From Brachypodius melanocephalos (taxonomy: Eukaryota > Chordata > Aves > Passeriformes > Pycnonotidae): a stretch of 64,000 nucleotides of DNA. Both the position numbers and the translations under genes were made by a program. This document shows, piece by piece, positions 9,983 to 22,300 of the stretch. The notes under the pieces were generated by a model. It saw nothing but the letters and a program-made list of their open reading frames with translations, made no database searches and was not told the origin of the DNA. The DNA lies in NCBI GenBank assembly GCA_013398615.1, contig VZSR01003798.1:12625606-12689605 (forward strand), in the 5' to 3' direction. Numbering within the stretch: the first letter of the stretch is position 1; each line of letters starts with the position of its first letter.

Positions 9983-12900
9983 GCAAGAACACAAAAGACA
10001 ACTCCTTGCCACAATATTCAAAATACGATCCATCTAGTAAAATGTTTTAAAAATTCACAGCTGCATCATATATCCTAGCAGTTTCAGAGATGGTAAAAAA
10101 ATACATTGAGATGCTTAGTTTTCATCATCCGACAGTAAGCTGAAATATGCTCTTTGTTCTATGCATCTAGAAGCATACTCTGAAGATGATTAGTGAGCAG
10201 CTTCATCAAGGCAACTGTCAATTTTCAACTGTTTAAAACCTGAAAAAAATCTGCTCACCAGAAATAAAAATATTATTTGATAAAATCATTGCCGTAAGCC
10301 TCTGAAAAATTTAATTTTGTTGGATTTAAGGGAAAAAAAAGAAACTTCTTTTCCTGGTAAATACCATGAAACATTAATAGCTATGACTATCAGTTAAAAC
10401 TTTGCTAAATTATTTCCTAATGAAGGGAGAGTTACACAGTTCATAAAAGAAAATACTGCCAAATAGATATAAAAATATAAAATGCTTGAGCTGTAATAAG
10501 CATATGAAACCCCCAATAAGAGTATCATCTAAAAATTCTATAATAAACCTTGTTCTCTTTGAAAATGCTTTGCTATTTAACTATTTTAATTAGAGAACTG
10601 ATTTAAATTACTAGCAATTTAATTATTTGAATGCTTAGTATACTACACAAAATTCTAGCACAACTAAGTTCAGTTAATTTTCGCATTTAAATCACATTTA
10701 TCCATTCAGGTAAGATCTGAGATTTTTAGATTCTAAATCTCTGTATACCAGATTTTGGCATTACTTGAAACTGCCAGAATAAATGAAAATGGTTAAACCT
10801 TCAAACAGCTTTAGAGCATAAAAACAAACTTTGTAAAGTCAAACATACACAATTCCCTTGTTTTCTATGTCAGGATATAAACAACAAAAAGGAACATTAC
10901 TGTCTCTGATTGTTTTTATTCTATGGTTTGTGAGTACTGAAACAGAAATCAATATCTATGTATTAATTTGTCACTTTAATGCTAAGCACAAGATCATTAA
11001 AAATTAAGGTTTCTTGAACACTGAATTTTGAGTGTAATTTGTGTTAGATATTCTCTAAGTGGTAAAAACATGTGCAAGTGCTAAGACCTGAAGCAAAGCA
11101 TATTTTTAAACACCAAGATACTGCAGGGAATTTTGAATCAAAATATCCAGATGTTATCAGAAATAAAGTGGGATTTATTTTGATAGCCTGACAAATGAAC
11201 AAGGTGAGCAGATCCTGAAGCAGTAAACAGTGATTAGATGTTGAATGCAGGCACCTCTGCCAACCATTCAGAATATTAACTTTATTTACAAGCTGTTTTC
11301 AATAACTACTATCCCTTTAAATGAACAGGAGTACTCAATTCAGAATCAGAAAGGCTCACAAACAACAACAGGAACTGAAGCATACTTAGATCTCAAATGA
11401 GAACTGTCCATCCTGAGGTGTACATTCCAGAAGCTGTTCCAATATTTAAAATGGCTCCCTAGGAGTATCATCTTGATTAGATAAATATTTGTCTATTTAA
11501 ATACAAACTCCATGCAAAAGAATCCTTAGTTCCTCGCTGAAAAACAAAGACTTGTGCTTTGAAAGATTTTGTTCAATGAAGCAAACTGATTTTTTAAACA
11601 CAAAAGTATATCCAGCTTCTGTGTCAAAAATTACAATTTAAGTGATTAATTTCATGCTTCAGGCTGCTATCTCAAATATTTAAATTTTGCAACATAATTG
11701 TTTTATTAGAGCTCTGTAATATGTTTTGTGTTTGTGTAAGAATCAATTGCTTGTACAACAGCTGAGTCAAATCAGGAGCATACACAGAAGGAAATTTCAG
11801 CCCAAAATTATCTGACAGAGTCAGGTAAGCACCAAGGCCCTTTGGCTGATTTTTGACATTGGCAATAGCGATAATCCACTGGAGAGACTCAGTTACTAGA
11901 GACCCAGTGACAGCATTTTTAGGGGCATGACAATGGACACATCCTGCAGAATGACAGGCAGGAACAAATGACAATGTGGCCATTTTAGTTTTCCAAGGCA
12001 CAATGGAAAAGGAGAGTAAACAGAGAGAGATGTATGTGTGGCTAATGCAAATTAGGCATCTCTCTAGATTGTTTCTAGAATTGAATTGTTGCTTCTGCAA
12101 AAAGCTAAAGACCTACCACTTACTTCTGTTTCAGGGTTTCCTTTTTTTTTACAAAATACTTGTCTGTTTAGAGAATAATTTAATACTGTCACTGAAATTG
12201 CATTTACAGCAGTTATCACCAACTTTCTAAGCTATGAATTTTGCAAGCTTCCTGAACCAAATCCTACCCCTACTCCTCAAAAAAAGCTTTTTTTTTGGAA
12301 GAAGTTGAAGGATGATAGAGCAAGAGACAAAGGCTAAAAAGAATTGGGCTGTACTGCTCCAGTACAGAAACTACACTCTTAGTAATTTGCAAGAAATGCC
12401 AGTTTTGATGTCTGAAATGTTTCTATCACTTAGTTCGTGAGAAGGTTGATAAAGGGATCTAAACTTCAGGAGAAACAGGCATTACTTGAAAAGCAGGTGG
12501 AAGAAGGGTAAGAGATGTCTGCACTGTGCTGAAACTCAAGAAATGGGGACACTGCAGTTTGATGACTTCTACTGTTCGTGAAAAAACATTCTCCAGTTCT
12601 CAACTAAGAGAAGCTGGTATATCTTCAGATCAGGCAATTTGAAAGGTTTTAAAAAGTCAAGAGGAAAATTAAAGAAACATTTAGCACTTGAACTTCTGCG
12701 GATATGAAGATCCTTTTTCTGATGCCAGTTTTCACGAATCATACATACCAAACAAATTCTGCCCGTTTTGACAGCCATTATACTAATTTCTGATATAAGA
12801 GTGGAATAAAGCCCAAGCTGTAATATATTCAGCCTCACCATGCCTGAACATAAACCTGAAGTCACACCTACAATTCCAAGTGCCTATAGTGGTGCCTTAC

Positions 12901-14110
12901 TCTGTGCTCACTGAATTTCTCCTGTCTCACCTCCATACAGCTGACTTGAGACCTTGGAAGGCACCAGGTCCTTACTGCTGTCAGAGCAGGCACAGCTCAG
13001 TGACAGGATGGCTGCTGTCCTTTTCACCACCTCTCTGTAATAATGAACCTCCAATACTCAGAAATAAAAACCTCTTCCTTCCTTTTTGTGTTTTTCCTGA
13101 AAGAAATATTGGAACACTGATTAAAACCCAAATTACATCAATGGTATGGTATAAAATTTCACTGCTTAGGAGGACTTTGTTGCCCTTGTCATGCTCACAC
13201 CATTCTGACTATGTTCTATATGCTTCTACATGAGGTCAATGTATACATTTAATAACTAAAACATTAAAAAATGCAAGATGAATAAATTAATAGGTACAAG
13301 TAAAATTATGTCAAATATTAGCTAGAAAAATTATGTATTGGTTTGTTTCATTTATAATTTAAAATATACTTGAAATTGAGCTGCTTAGGCATTATTCCAC
13401 CTCTCTGGTCTGTGTTCCTACACAGAGATTTAAACACAGCCACAATCACCTCTATGAGGATTTGCAGAAGGGCTCTGCTCCAAGGGATTTTCTTTTAATG
13501 CCCTTTGCACAGCCAGTGCTATTTAGCTACAGGGAGAAGCACTTCTATAAAAAGTCACAGGGGTGGTGGGGGGAGCATTGTGAGGAAGGAACTCTGAGTA
13601 TACTTTGATAACATCAAAGTCCACCCTGCTCACTTTGGGAAACAGATGTCCAAGCAGGCCACTCTCAACAAACAGCCCTAAGAATGGAAAACTCACTGGC
13701 AGGACCTGGCTTTTAAAAGCAGTCTTATCACTTAAATCAACCATGCAACAATACACATAAAAACCCAGAGACCCAGCTGAGCAGTTCTAAAATGCCTTGC
13801 AAAAAGCACATTTGCTCCTTCTGTCTCATCAATTGTGTATTCAGAGTATTGCATATTAATTCCAATATTCCTCTCCAAATCTATTTCCAAAGGTATCCAT
13901 CAGGACATTAAAATTGAGAGGGGCACTTTGACAGAGATAGTCCAGCTACATTTTGGCATGACAGTAAAAGCCAAAAATCAAGCAAAGAGGAATCTCTGTA
14001 TTCCTCTTTGCTTTCAGGGCTTAACAAGTAAATGGATCTTCAGAAGATGATTTCATCAAGTCTATTTATTAATGCATTTCAAGTTTCAAAAAACCTTACA
14101 TATCTTTGCA
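9983..14110. other. LIPC 3' UTR and convergent intergenic region
   Basis: LIPC (+) and ADAM10 (-) end towards each other here. The first few hundred bases should be LIPC 3' UTR. The remainder, to about 14.1 kb, is AT-rich intergenic DNA in which I recognise no gene or repeat. Short open frames on both strands have no detectable family resemblance. Confidence 0.75.
10263..10268 (+). terminator. LIPC: Candidate LIPC polyadenylation signal
   Basis: This is the first AATAAA downstream of the LIPC stop, 281 bases after it, which would give a short 3' UTR as in mammals. Further AATAAA hexamers at 10542-10547 and 10778-10783 are alternatives. The choice is inferred from position only. Confidence 0.5.
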
Positions 14111-16226
14111 CAATACTTTATTTTTTGCATTTTTTAGTAAAAATTTCCAAAGTGAACAAAAAAGAGACTGTATAAAACACAGTGGACATGAAATCGACAG
14201 TAGTATTTCTGTTTCATTGTCTTGAACTTCCTCTCGGCTTTACCACATCTTGACTTGCAGTGGAGAGTTCAGTGCACATTTCTGTTTTCAAAAAACATTT
14301 AACTTAGACTCAAAATAAAATAGGGCAGCATTTGTCTGCCAAAAATCCTACCACAGGATAACATTACAGGCAAAAAATTTACATGTTCCAAAGTCTACCA
14401 CACTCAAGAAGTTACTAAGAACTCTTGCTGAATAAAAGTCACCATTTTAGAAATGCAAACCCACTTCCAATCTTTGCACAGTCTTAAAACAAATGTATTT
14501 AAAATGACTTAAAAGCAACTACGTACACTTCTAACTAGTTAAGATCATTTAGAATTATTTATATAGTCTATTGGACTTGGGGTTTCATGTACAAAATTTG
14601 TCTCTAAACCATGTACAAAAAGCTGTATTTTGAAAAAGTTACCACATACTGTACAAGTTTACAAGGAAGAGATCCCATTATATTCTGTAACATTTTTGGC
14701 CTTGCTGGCTTGCGTCACATTATGAGAATGATTGTGTAAACCTTATACTCTTAAAAAACAAAACAAAACCCAAAAAAAAACAAACAAAGGAAGCCTGTCC
14801 AACCCTTAGTAAATTTTCTCCTAAGCAAAGCCAGGAAAATTATAGCCATTTGCATCTCTAATTAGCTTGGTGCTTTTGGAAAACAAGCAATAAATACATC
14901 ACAAGCTTAAACATTTTGTAATGCCCCCTTTCATCTCCTGCATAGCAGTAAGCACCTTAAGACATCTTTTATTTAATCTTCAAAAATGCCAATTATTTAC
15001 ATTCGTAATAAAAACTCTGGAATGGGACATTGTGCTGTTGAACTTCACTACTGGTATAAATGTGGGAAAATTGGTAGTCCTAACTACAGTTTTAACTCTG
15101 CCTCAGTAGCCAGGCAAATCACGCTACTTTAGTGGTTATCAATCAACAGTATCATGCTGAAAAGTTATCCAAACACCTGATAAATTAAAAAAGAAAATAA
15201 AAAACTACAGCTTTTCTTTCTTTCCACATCCCTTAGAACATGAACTTGATTACCAAACTGTAAGAATATCTGAATAGCCCAAATAAAGTGGTTGCAATTT
15301 TTAAAACAAGTTGAATAACAGGCAGAATTTTTCTAATAAAGCATGGAAATATCTGATCCAACTATTCATCATTTCACTGAATAATCAGACAAATTAAAAA
15401 TATTTACGCTGAGCTACAAGGAAGACACTTACATAAAACATTTTTGAAACATTCTGACATTTGCAAAGTTGCAGAACACCTGTTAAATCTCTCTAAGACA
15501 ATCCAGGCTTGTATGCTGTGTCTTAGCAGCTGTTGGATAAAGATGAAATGAGTGTTTGAAACAACTTTGACAACGATAAAAAAAGTGTGATTGGATTCAA
15601 AATTGCTGTGTAAAGCATCACAGGACCCTTGACCACTACACACCATCATCCTCTGTTATCCTGAGTATGTCAATTAAACAGTAATTTCTTCATTAATAGC
15701 GGAAAAGTTTTATAATACAAAGAAACATCCATATTGCAATTCTCTTGTTTACAATTGCACACAAGTACGGGTGTACGTTAGAAATACATGTCTGCATATA
15801 ACAATGTATATACATTGACAGGTAATGTCTCCAATGCTGAGGTGGTCTAGCTTCCTAGCCTTGTCTGGCAGCTGAAAAATATATCTTTTTCTCAATTCTT
15901 GAGTAAAAGTTTTACTACAGCCATATTTGCCTGCAAGTGAAGAAAATGCAGCAATGAAGAGCACAGAAGGGGGAAAGAATCATGATATGCTAGGACTTTG
16001 TGCCATTAAATTAAAAATATTCAAGAAAAACACTTTTCTTCTTTTTGAGCTGGAAGATTCTCTCATTAAAAATTAATCACTTCCACTTGTTTTGAGGGCA
16101 TATCATGCTTTTTTTTTTTCCTCTTCATTTTTGAGAGTTAGACTGGGGACAATGACTTAGTAGGTTTTCTTTGGAGTGAGTTTTCCCATTGTAGGCACTA
16201 GGAAGAACCAAGGCAAAAAGCTGCAG
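14100..16226 (-). other. ADAM10: ADAM10 3' untranslated region
   Basis: This is about 2.1 kb between the ADAM10 stop codon and AATAAA signals read on the minus strand at 14117-14122 and 14065-14070. The length is similar to the main mammalian 3' UTR. It is AT-rich with no open frame of note. The exact cleavage site is inferred. Confidence 0.65.
14117..14122 (-). terminator. ADAM10: Candidate ADAM10 polyadenylation signal
   Basis: TTTATT on the plus strand is AATAAA for ADAM10. A second copy lies about 50 bases further downstream (14065-14070). Together they mark the likely transcript end. Confidence 0.55.
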
Positions 16227-16321
16227 TCAGCGTCTCATATGTCCCATCTGATAACTCTCTCGGGGCCTTTGCCGCTGGGGGGGCTGAGTGGTTTGTGGTG
16301 GTCTCCTCCTTTTTAAAGTGC
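16227..16321 (-). CDS. ADAM10: ADAM10 coding exon 16 (cytoplasmic tail, stop)
   Basis: Thirty codons plus TGA (16229-16227) encode TLKRRRPPQTTQPPQ then RQRPRESYQMGHMRR. The arginine cluster KRRRPP corresponds to the known ER-retention determinant of human ADAM10. It follows TGAAACAG. Confidence 0.97.
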
Positions 16322-19300
16322 CTGTTTCAAAGAAAAGTAGCCATTATTAAAATTAATTTTAAAAACTCAAGTTATTTCCAGAAGAGTTGCCCTGGCCATG
16401 CAAATAAAGTACAACTGTTTTTCTGGAAGGCTTCGGATTCAGATCTGCAAAGTTTTAACTGGATGAGTAAGCGCATGGAGGATGTACAGAATACATTCAC
16501 TATCTCAACAGTACCTTCCTAAACAGGTCAATTCTTACAAAATGCAGCATGGAACAGGAAATAAAAGGAACTCTGATGCTGGAAAAAGTCCTCAAGGCTT
16601 TCTTTTGATATGCATATTATGTTATAGAAAAGTAAGATAATAATTAGATTTCCATTAATTGTTTCACTCGCATCAATTCTATTTGTAGTTTCCCGGTGCC
16701 AGACTAAGAACTGAAATGTCTCTTTAGAACAAAACTGAAGAGAAAACATTTTTCTATAATTAGCTGGAATACTCACCTGGAAGTGGTTTATGAGGAGGCA
16801 ACTTTGGATTACTGCTTGGAGTATGAACACTGCATATCTTAATGAAGCCAGCCATTAACATGATCAATGCAATTCCCATAAGCAACACTGCCCACCAATA
16901 AGCCTGAAAAACAAAACCACAACAACAACAAAAAGATTATGTGGGGGCTGGCACACATGCACAAGAGACAGAGGACACTGAATATGGCTTTTCACTGCGT
17001 TTTAGAAGTCATCAAAAAGCTTTCTGAAACATCACCAAGAATATGTGACCTAACATTTGAAAGGAATGTCCCCAAAGTTCTTCCACAGAAAAGCCCCAAT
17101 ACTTCCATTCTAGTATCAGAAGGGTACTTCACAAAAGATACGCTCCAGCAGAGCTGTATAAGCCTAAAACAATCAACAGCTTACACAAAACTGCCTATGC
17201 AGCTCTCCAAGGGTGTTTCACTCTAGCTCTTCTTCCAGTCTATTATTATTAAAGTATCATCTAGCACAATAAAAATGATGAATGCTAAAGATCAAAATAC
17301 TTAGTTCCTTAAAAGAAGTCAGAGCATTCAAATATGAAGAGTCAAAACAGTAAATTAAAAATGTGAATGAGTAAAGGTATTAATAGATCTTATGTATTTG
17401 TTTGTTTCCATTTCCCTTCAGTCTAGCAAACTTATTTGTTGCACCCAGGGTGCTTACAGAAAATCTAGTGAAACAAGGGCTAATTATACTTTGAAGAATG
17501 CTGAAGCACTCTGCATATCAACACTTATCAACTGTGAATCTTGACTACCAAGAACATTTCATATTAGACCTTGCAATATAAAAATATACTTACCACAATC
17601 CATTCAGCAATATTTTCATATAGTTCTGGATTAAAAATTGCTTTCTTTAACCTAGCTAGAGGGCCATCAGCATCTACGAGCCGACACCTCATAAACACAT
17701 CACAGTAGCCTTTGAAATCATTACAGGGAGATCCAGGTTGCAAAGTAATGGTCTCAAGATGAAAGTATTCCTGCCATCGGCTCGAGCCTGTGCTTGCACA
17801 AGTAGCTGGGTCCACTGAAAAGTGAATACAAATTAATCAAACCATTGCTGTATTAAAATATCCATGCACGAACACCCACCCTCGTGTTTAATTGTTCAAA
17901 ATGCTTTTCTATTAATCTGTAAAACTGCAGGATATACTGTTTATTTCCCTGACAGTACAATGCAATGTCTGTCTGAAGCAATGTTTGAACAAAATGCTCT
18001 CAAAGCTAACAGAAACTCAAGTACAAACACCATGAGCAGGTTCCTCAGACCCCTCCTGCTCTATTTATATTTATGATTCAGATAAATCTTACTTTTCCTC
18101 ATGCAGCAGACATGGCACAGTTCCCTATCATCCTTGCCATCTGAACTGGCACATGTACACTCCTCCAAGCCGTGCTTCTCACAGATAGAGCCAGCACATT
18201 GCTGTGGGAGACAAAAACACACAACACGAAAATCAATTCCACTTTTAAGCACTCTGACATTAGGAAAGATATTAAAAATTAATACCTGAAAGCAAAATCA
18301 TAGGTCTAAAGATGCTTATCAATAAAAACAACTGCTTCCATTTTTTTAAAAGCTTATAAACAGAAAAAATATTACAGTTATTCAACATCAATAATTGGGC
18401 ATATTTTCTGGTTTTTTTAAAGACGATTTACTCTATTTTATTTTTTAACACGATATCATCTTTTATAACCTCAGAGTACCCTGCACAACACCCACAGCAT
18501 CACAGTTCACACTGAAACAAGACTACTCAAAACCAAGGTCAGAAAAATAAATCTAACACATGTATACACAAATATTTCTCTTGGAAAAAAATAAAAATTA
18601 ATGGCAGAAAAGATTCTGTATTTAATTTCACTATGTGAGGATCCTTCAAACTCCAAGCTCACTCTATTCATAATTTTGTTTCAAAATCAGTAACTATACA
18701 AAGATCATTCTTCTATCTTCAAGATGGCTATAAATTAGCTGGAAAATATTACAAGCAGTACTTGATTAAAATCCTGGGCTGTGGAAAACAAACTTACAGC
18801 AACACAAGTTACAGGTCCTTAAGAGGATTTTTGCTTGTGTTTGCTTCCAAGTAAACACAGATCAATTTATAAGAGACTTCTCATCAATATTTCATAGCAA
18901 CTGCCACGCTCTTTTTAACACAGGAACCTAATGGCAGTTCAGAATCATTCTAATTCCATATGCCTGCACATCAGTGCTATATGTACATGTTTGGAGAAAC
19001 TGTGTATTGCTGATAAACTAAATTCAACCTCCATTGGCAGTATATCCAGTTTTCTAAAGCAACAGAATTATTGACCAAGACTGAAGTGAAAAGATAGCAC
19101 TAGAAAATAAAATACTTTCATAATGCCGATTTTTACAAAAATCTTTAAATGTAACTTTCTCAGACAGTTCAGCAACCTTGGGATTTGTTACCTACTTCTT
19201 AATCCTTGGTGTACTTTCACTGTTATTTTGACTGACACCAATAAATCAAACAGCTATACAGAAAAAGAGACTGAGCTTACAGTGCAGTAAGTACAGAAAC

Positions 19301-22300
19301 CACATCAATTCACAATAGAGTGCCCTGCAATAAACAACATCAGCAGTTAGATAAGACTGTAAAAACCATACCCCCTTTATGCAAACTTGGGTGTTCCTGT
19401 TGCAGACTGTGAAGTTTTCCTTGGGTTCAGATATTGGGCAGAGAGCACTGACCCCATTACACATCCCTTCCTTAGCACAGTCAGAGTCATTCCGGCACTT
19501 ATCTGTCCTGGATTTGAAATCACACTGGGCAGTGCAACACGGGCCTTGGCTGGGGCTGGAAAGAAACAAATTGTGGATGCCAAGAAAAAGCATGACCCAC
19601 TCCAAACAAACTGTTCACCCTGAAACCTACTCAAGCACTCAACAAATTTCTGATTTGTGCTCATCAAAATGTGACTTGAAAATAATTTTTACCATAGCGT
19701 AATTATGCTTTTGTACTTCTCACTCATTGTATAAAGCATTTTAAACAAAATCAGTATTTTCATAAAAATGCAGGTAAGCAGATTCAGATTCTGAAATCCC
19801 TATTTAAGTTCCCACTAAATTAGTGTAACACATGTGAACAATACCTGCAGTTTTTGCCTGGTCTTAACTTGCATTTTTTATCTTCTGGTTGGTTTGCATC
19901 ATAACAGCAGTCATCTTTACACTGGTCACTGTATCCACAATCACACTGTTCTCCTTGTTCAACCAGTCCATTACCACAGATGGGCTGCCCAGACTCTGAA
20001 AAATGCCAGTATATTTATGTACAAAGCAGTACAAAGAATATGCAAACACTTATAAACCTTAACAAGCATCCAGCTAATCACCACTGAAAGAGCCTGGTCA
20101 AGCTGGACTTTAGACCAGGGCTCAACTCAACTTGCAGTACTGCTTGACACCCAGCTTAGTCATTCCCACAATTCATAGAATTTTAAGCCTCTGTGTAAAA
20201 GGTTTTGGCTGCTGAGAGTGGGAGTGTAAGAAGCTTTCTGCTCAGTCTCCCAGGGGGCTGCATGCTTTCCTGCACTCTTTTACCAGTCAGAGGACCTTGA
20301 GGCAAAGGCTGATGGTACTGGGGTGAACTACTCCAAAATCCAAAATCCAAACCTACTGAGTAGATGTACAAACCCGTGAGCACGAGCTCACAAAATTTGT
20401 GAGAGCTCACACACCAGACTCCAGAAAGAAAAATTAATGCAAAATTCTTTTTTTCAATGTCTAAATAGGATTCCCTGCAGTTTAATATGTGTTCCTTACC
20501 TCTAGTCCTTTCACAATGAGCATGACTGAAACCAGTCTGACCCTGTTTGTTTACTCCCCCCACCAGGCATTTACAAAGACAGAGAAGAGCCTCCCCCAGC
20601 CTTCTCTGCTCCACACTGAACAGGCTCTCCTGGACTCTTCACTTATGTCAGATGCTACAGTCCCTTAATAATCCTTGTGGCCCTTTGCTGGACTCACTCC
20701 AACATGTCCTGCTGTTTCTGTTCTGGCCAACCCAGAACTTGACACAGTACTGGAGACTCAAATTCAGTTCTTTACTTGCAAGAAATGTTTCAGTAAATTT
20801 TAAAAATTAAGATAAAAATAAATTTTAAAAATTTAATTAAGCATTACAGTACTATCTTAGCTATTCTGCTTTCAGGAGGATTAAATACATACCAACGAAA
20901 CAATTATTTCTCTTTTTCTCAAGAACTTGGCTGATATTTCGAATGCTACAGATAGAGAACTTATTGTTGTTAAGTTTGTCCCCAGACGTAGCTCTTGCAT
21001 ACATGATATAATTGCCATTTTCCTTCTGTCCCAAGTTCTTGGACTCTCCAGGAGTGCACTCCATTCCCGAATCATGCTGCAAAACAAATATTTTACAACT
21101 TGATCAGGGCAGGTGCAAAAGTATCCTGGATTTGGTAGCCTTAACACAGAACAAGAACAAAAATAAACCACCATCTTACACTCTCAGGTTCTTTGCAATA
21201 CAAAAACTGTATGAAAACCAAGGTTTGATTTTGGGTTTTCTTTGTTCTGCTGTTGTTTTTGTTTCCACCATTTCTTAAATTTCATCTTATTTGCATTCTT
21301 GGTAATTTACCCCCAAGTGCATGTCCTGGGATGAATATTGACTTGGGAAAGCTGCCATCTCCTAAAAAGAGTGGCTTTATGATCACAAAAGGTTTATCAG
21401 CATTCTGTGGAATAAAAGCAGGAGGAGTTAATAGAAGCCAGTCTATTCTTCTTGTTTGCTTTGAGGGAGGTACAAAGAGAACTTCAAAACAGAGCAGGAA
21501 TCTATCAGCCAGTGACTACATCTACAATATCCAGCATAAGGAATAAAATGCATTACACACTGGCAAAACAAAAAGCCTCATGCTTTCAAGCTTGCCATAA
21601 ACAAGTTGCATCCATAAATGTCTGTGAAACAGTTCTGCTCAAAAACATTCTTCTTGGTATCCTGATTCCCTCCACTATTTTCTTACATAAACTTGTAAGT
21701 ATAAAACATCAAACATTCAGCAAGGGAGCCACTTGCTGAATGAAGTGTCATCTTAATCAATTTTGCAGTGCTTCCTCCTCCTCTCCAGGATAAAGTACAA
21801 TACATTTAACAAGATGTGTGTGACCCTACTCTTCATAAAGACAGGGAAGTATTTAGGGAACAATAATAAAGTACCTTTGTAAGGGATTGAACTGATATAA
21901 ATAAACAATTCAGAAAATGCATTGTTGCACCAGTGTTATCAAATACTCATAGAAGGGCCCAGTTGCCATCCACTTTGTATACAATGAATGTGCTCATATG
22001 CTCATGGAGTCAAGATTCTGCTTTCCTTGTTTGTAAGAAGTAAAACCTCCATTTGTAAATCACATCCTATGAAATGGCTGAGAGTGAGTTAACAGATCAG
22101 CAGTAATACTTACAGGGGAACCAAAGTTATGTCCAACCTCATGTGCAAAAGTAATGTGAGAAACCTTGGGGGGCACATGAGAGCCATAGTTCTGGACAGT
22201 GATGATTCCAGTGTTCAGAGACTTCTTCTTACCATCTGAATACAACTTGCTTTTTTCACATATTCCACCAGAACTCCCTGCATTCAGACAAAAGCACAAC

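Larger units (their letters stand above)
16322..18092 (-). other. ADAM10 introns 13-15
   Basis: Three short introns (16322-16776, 16904-17593, 17815-18092) separate exons 13 to 16. They are AT-rich. I recognise nothing in them beyond splice sites. Confidence 0.85.
18202..20892 (-). other. ADAM10 introns 10-12
   Basis: The introns 18202-19371, 19556-19844 and 19996-20892 separate exons 10 to 13. Only the last holds a recognisable repeat, the CR1 fragment listed separately. Confidence 0.85.
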
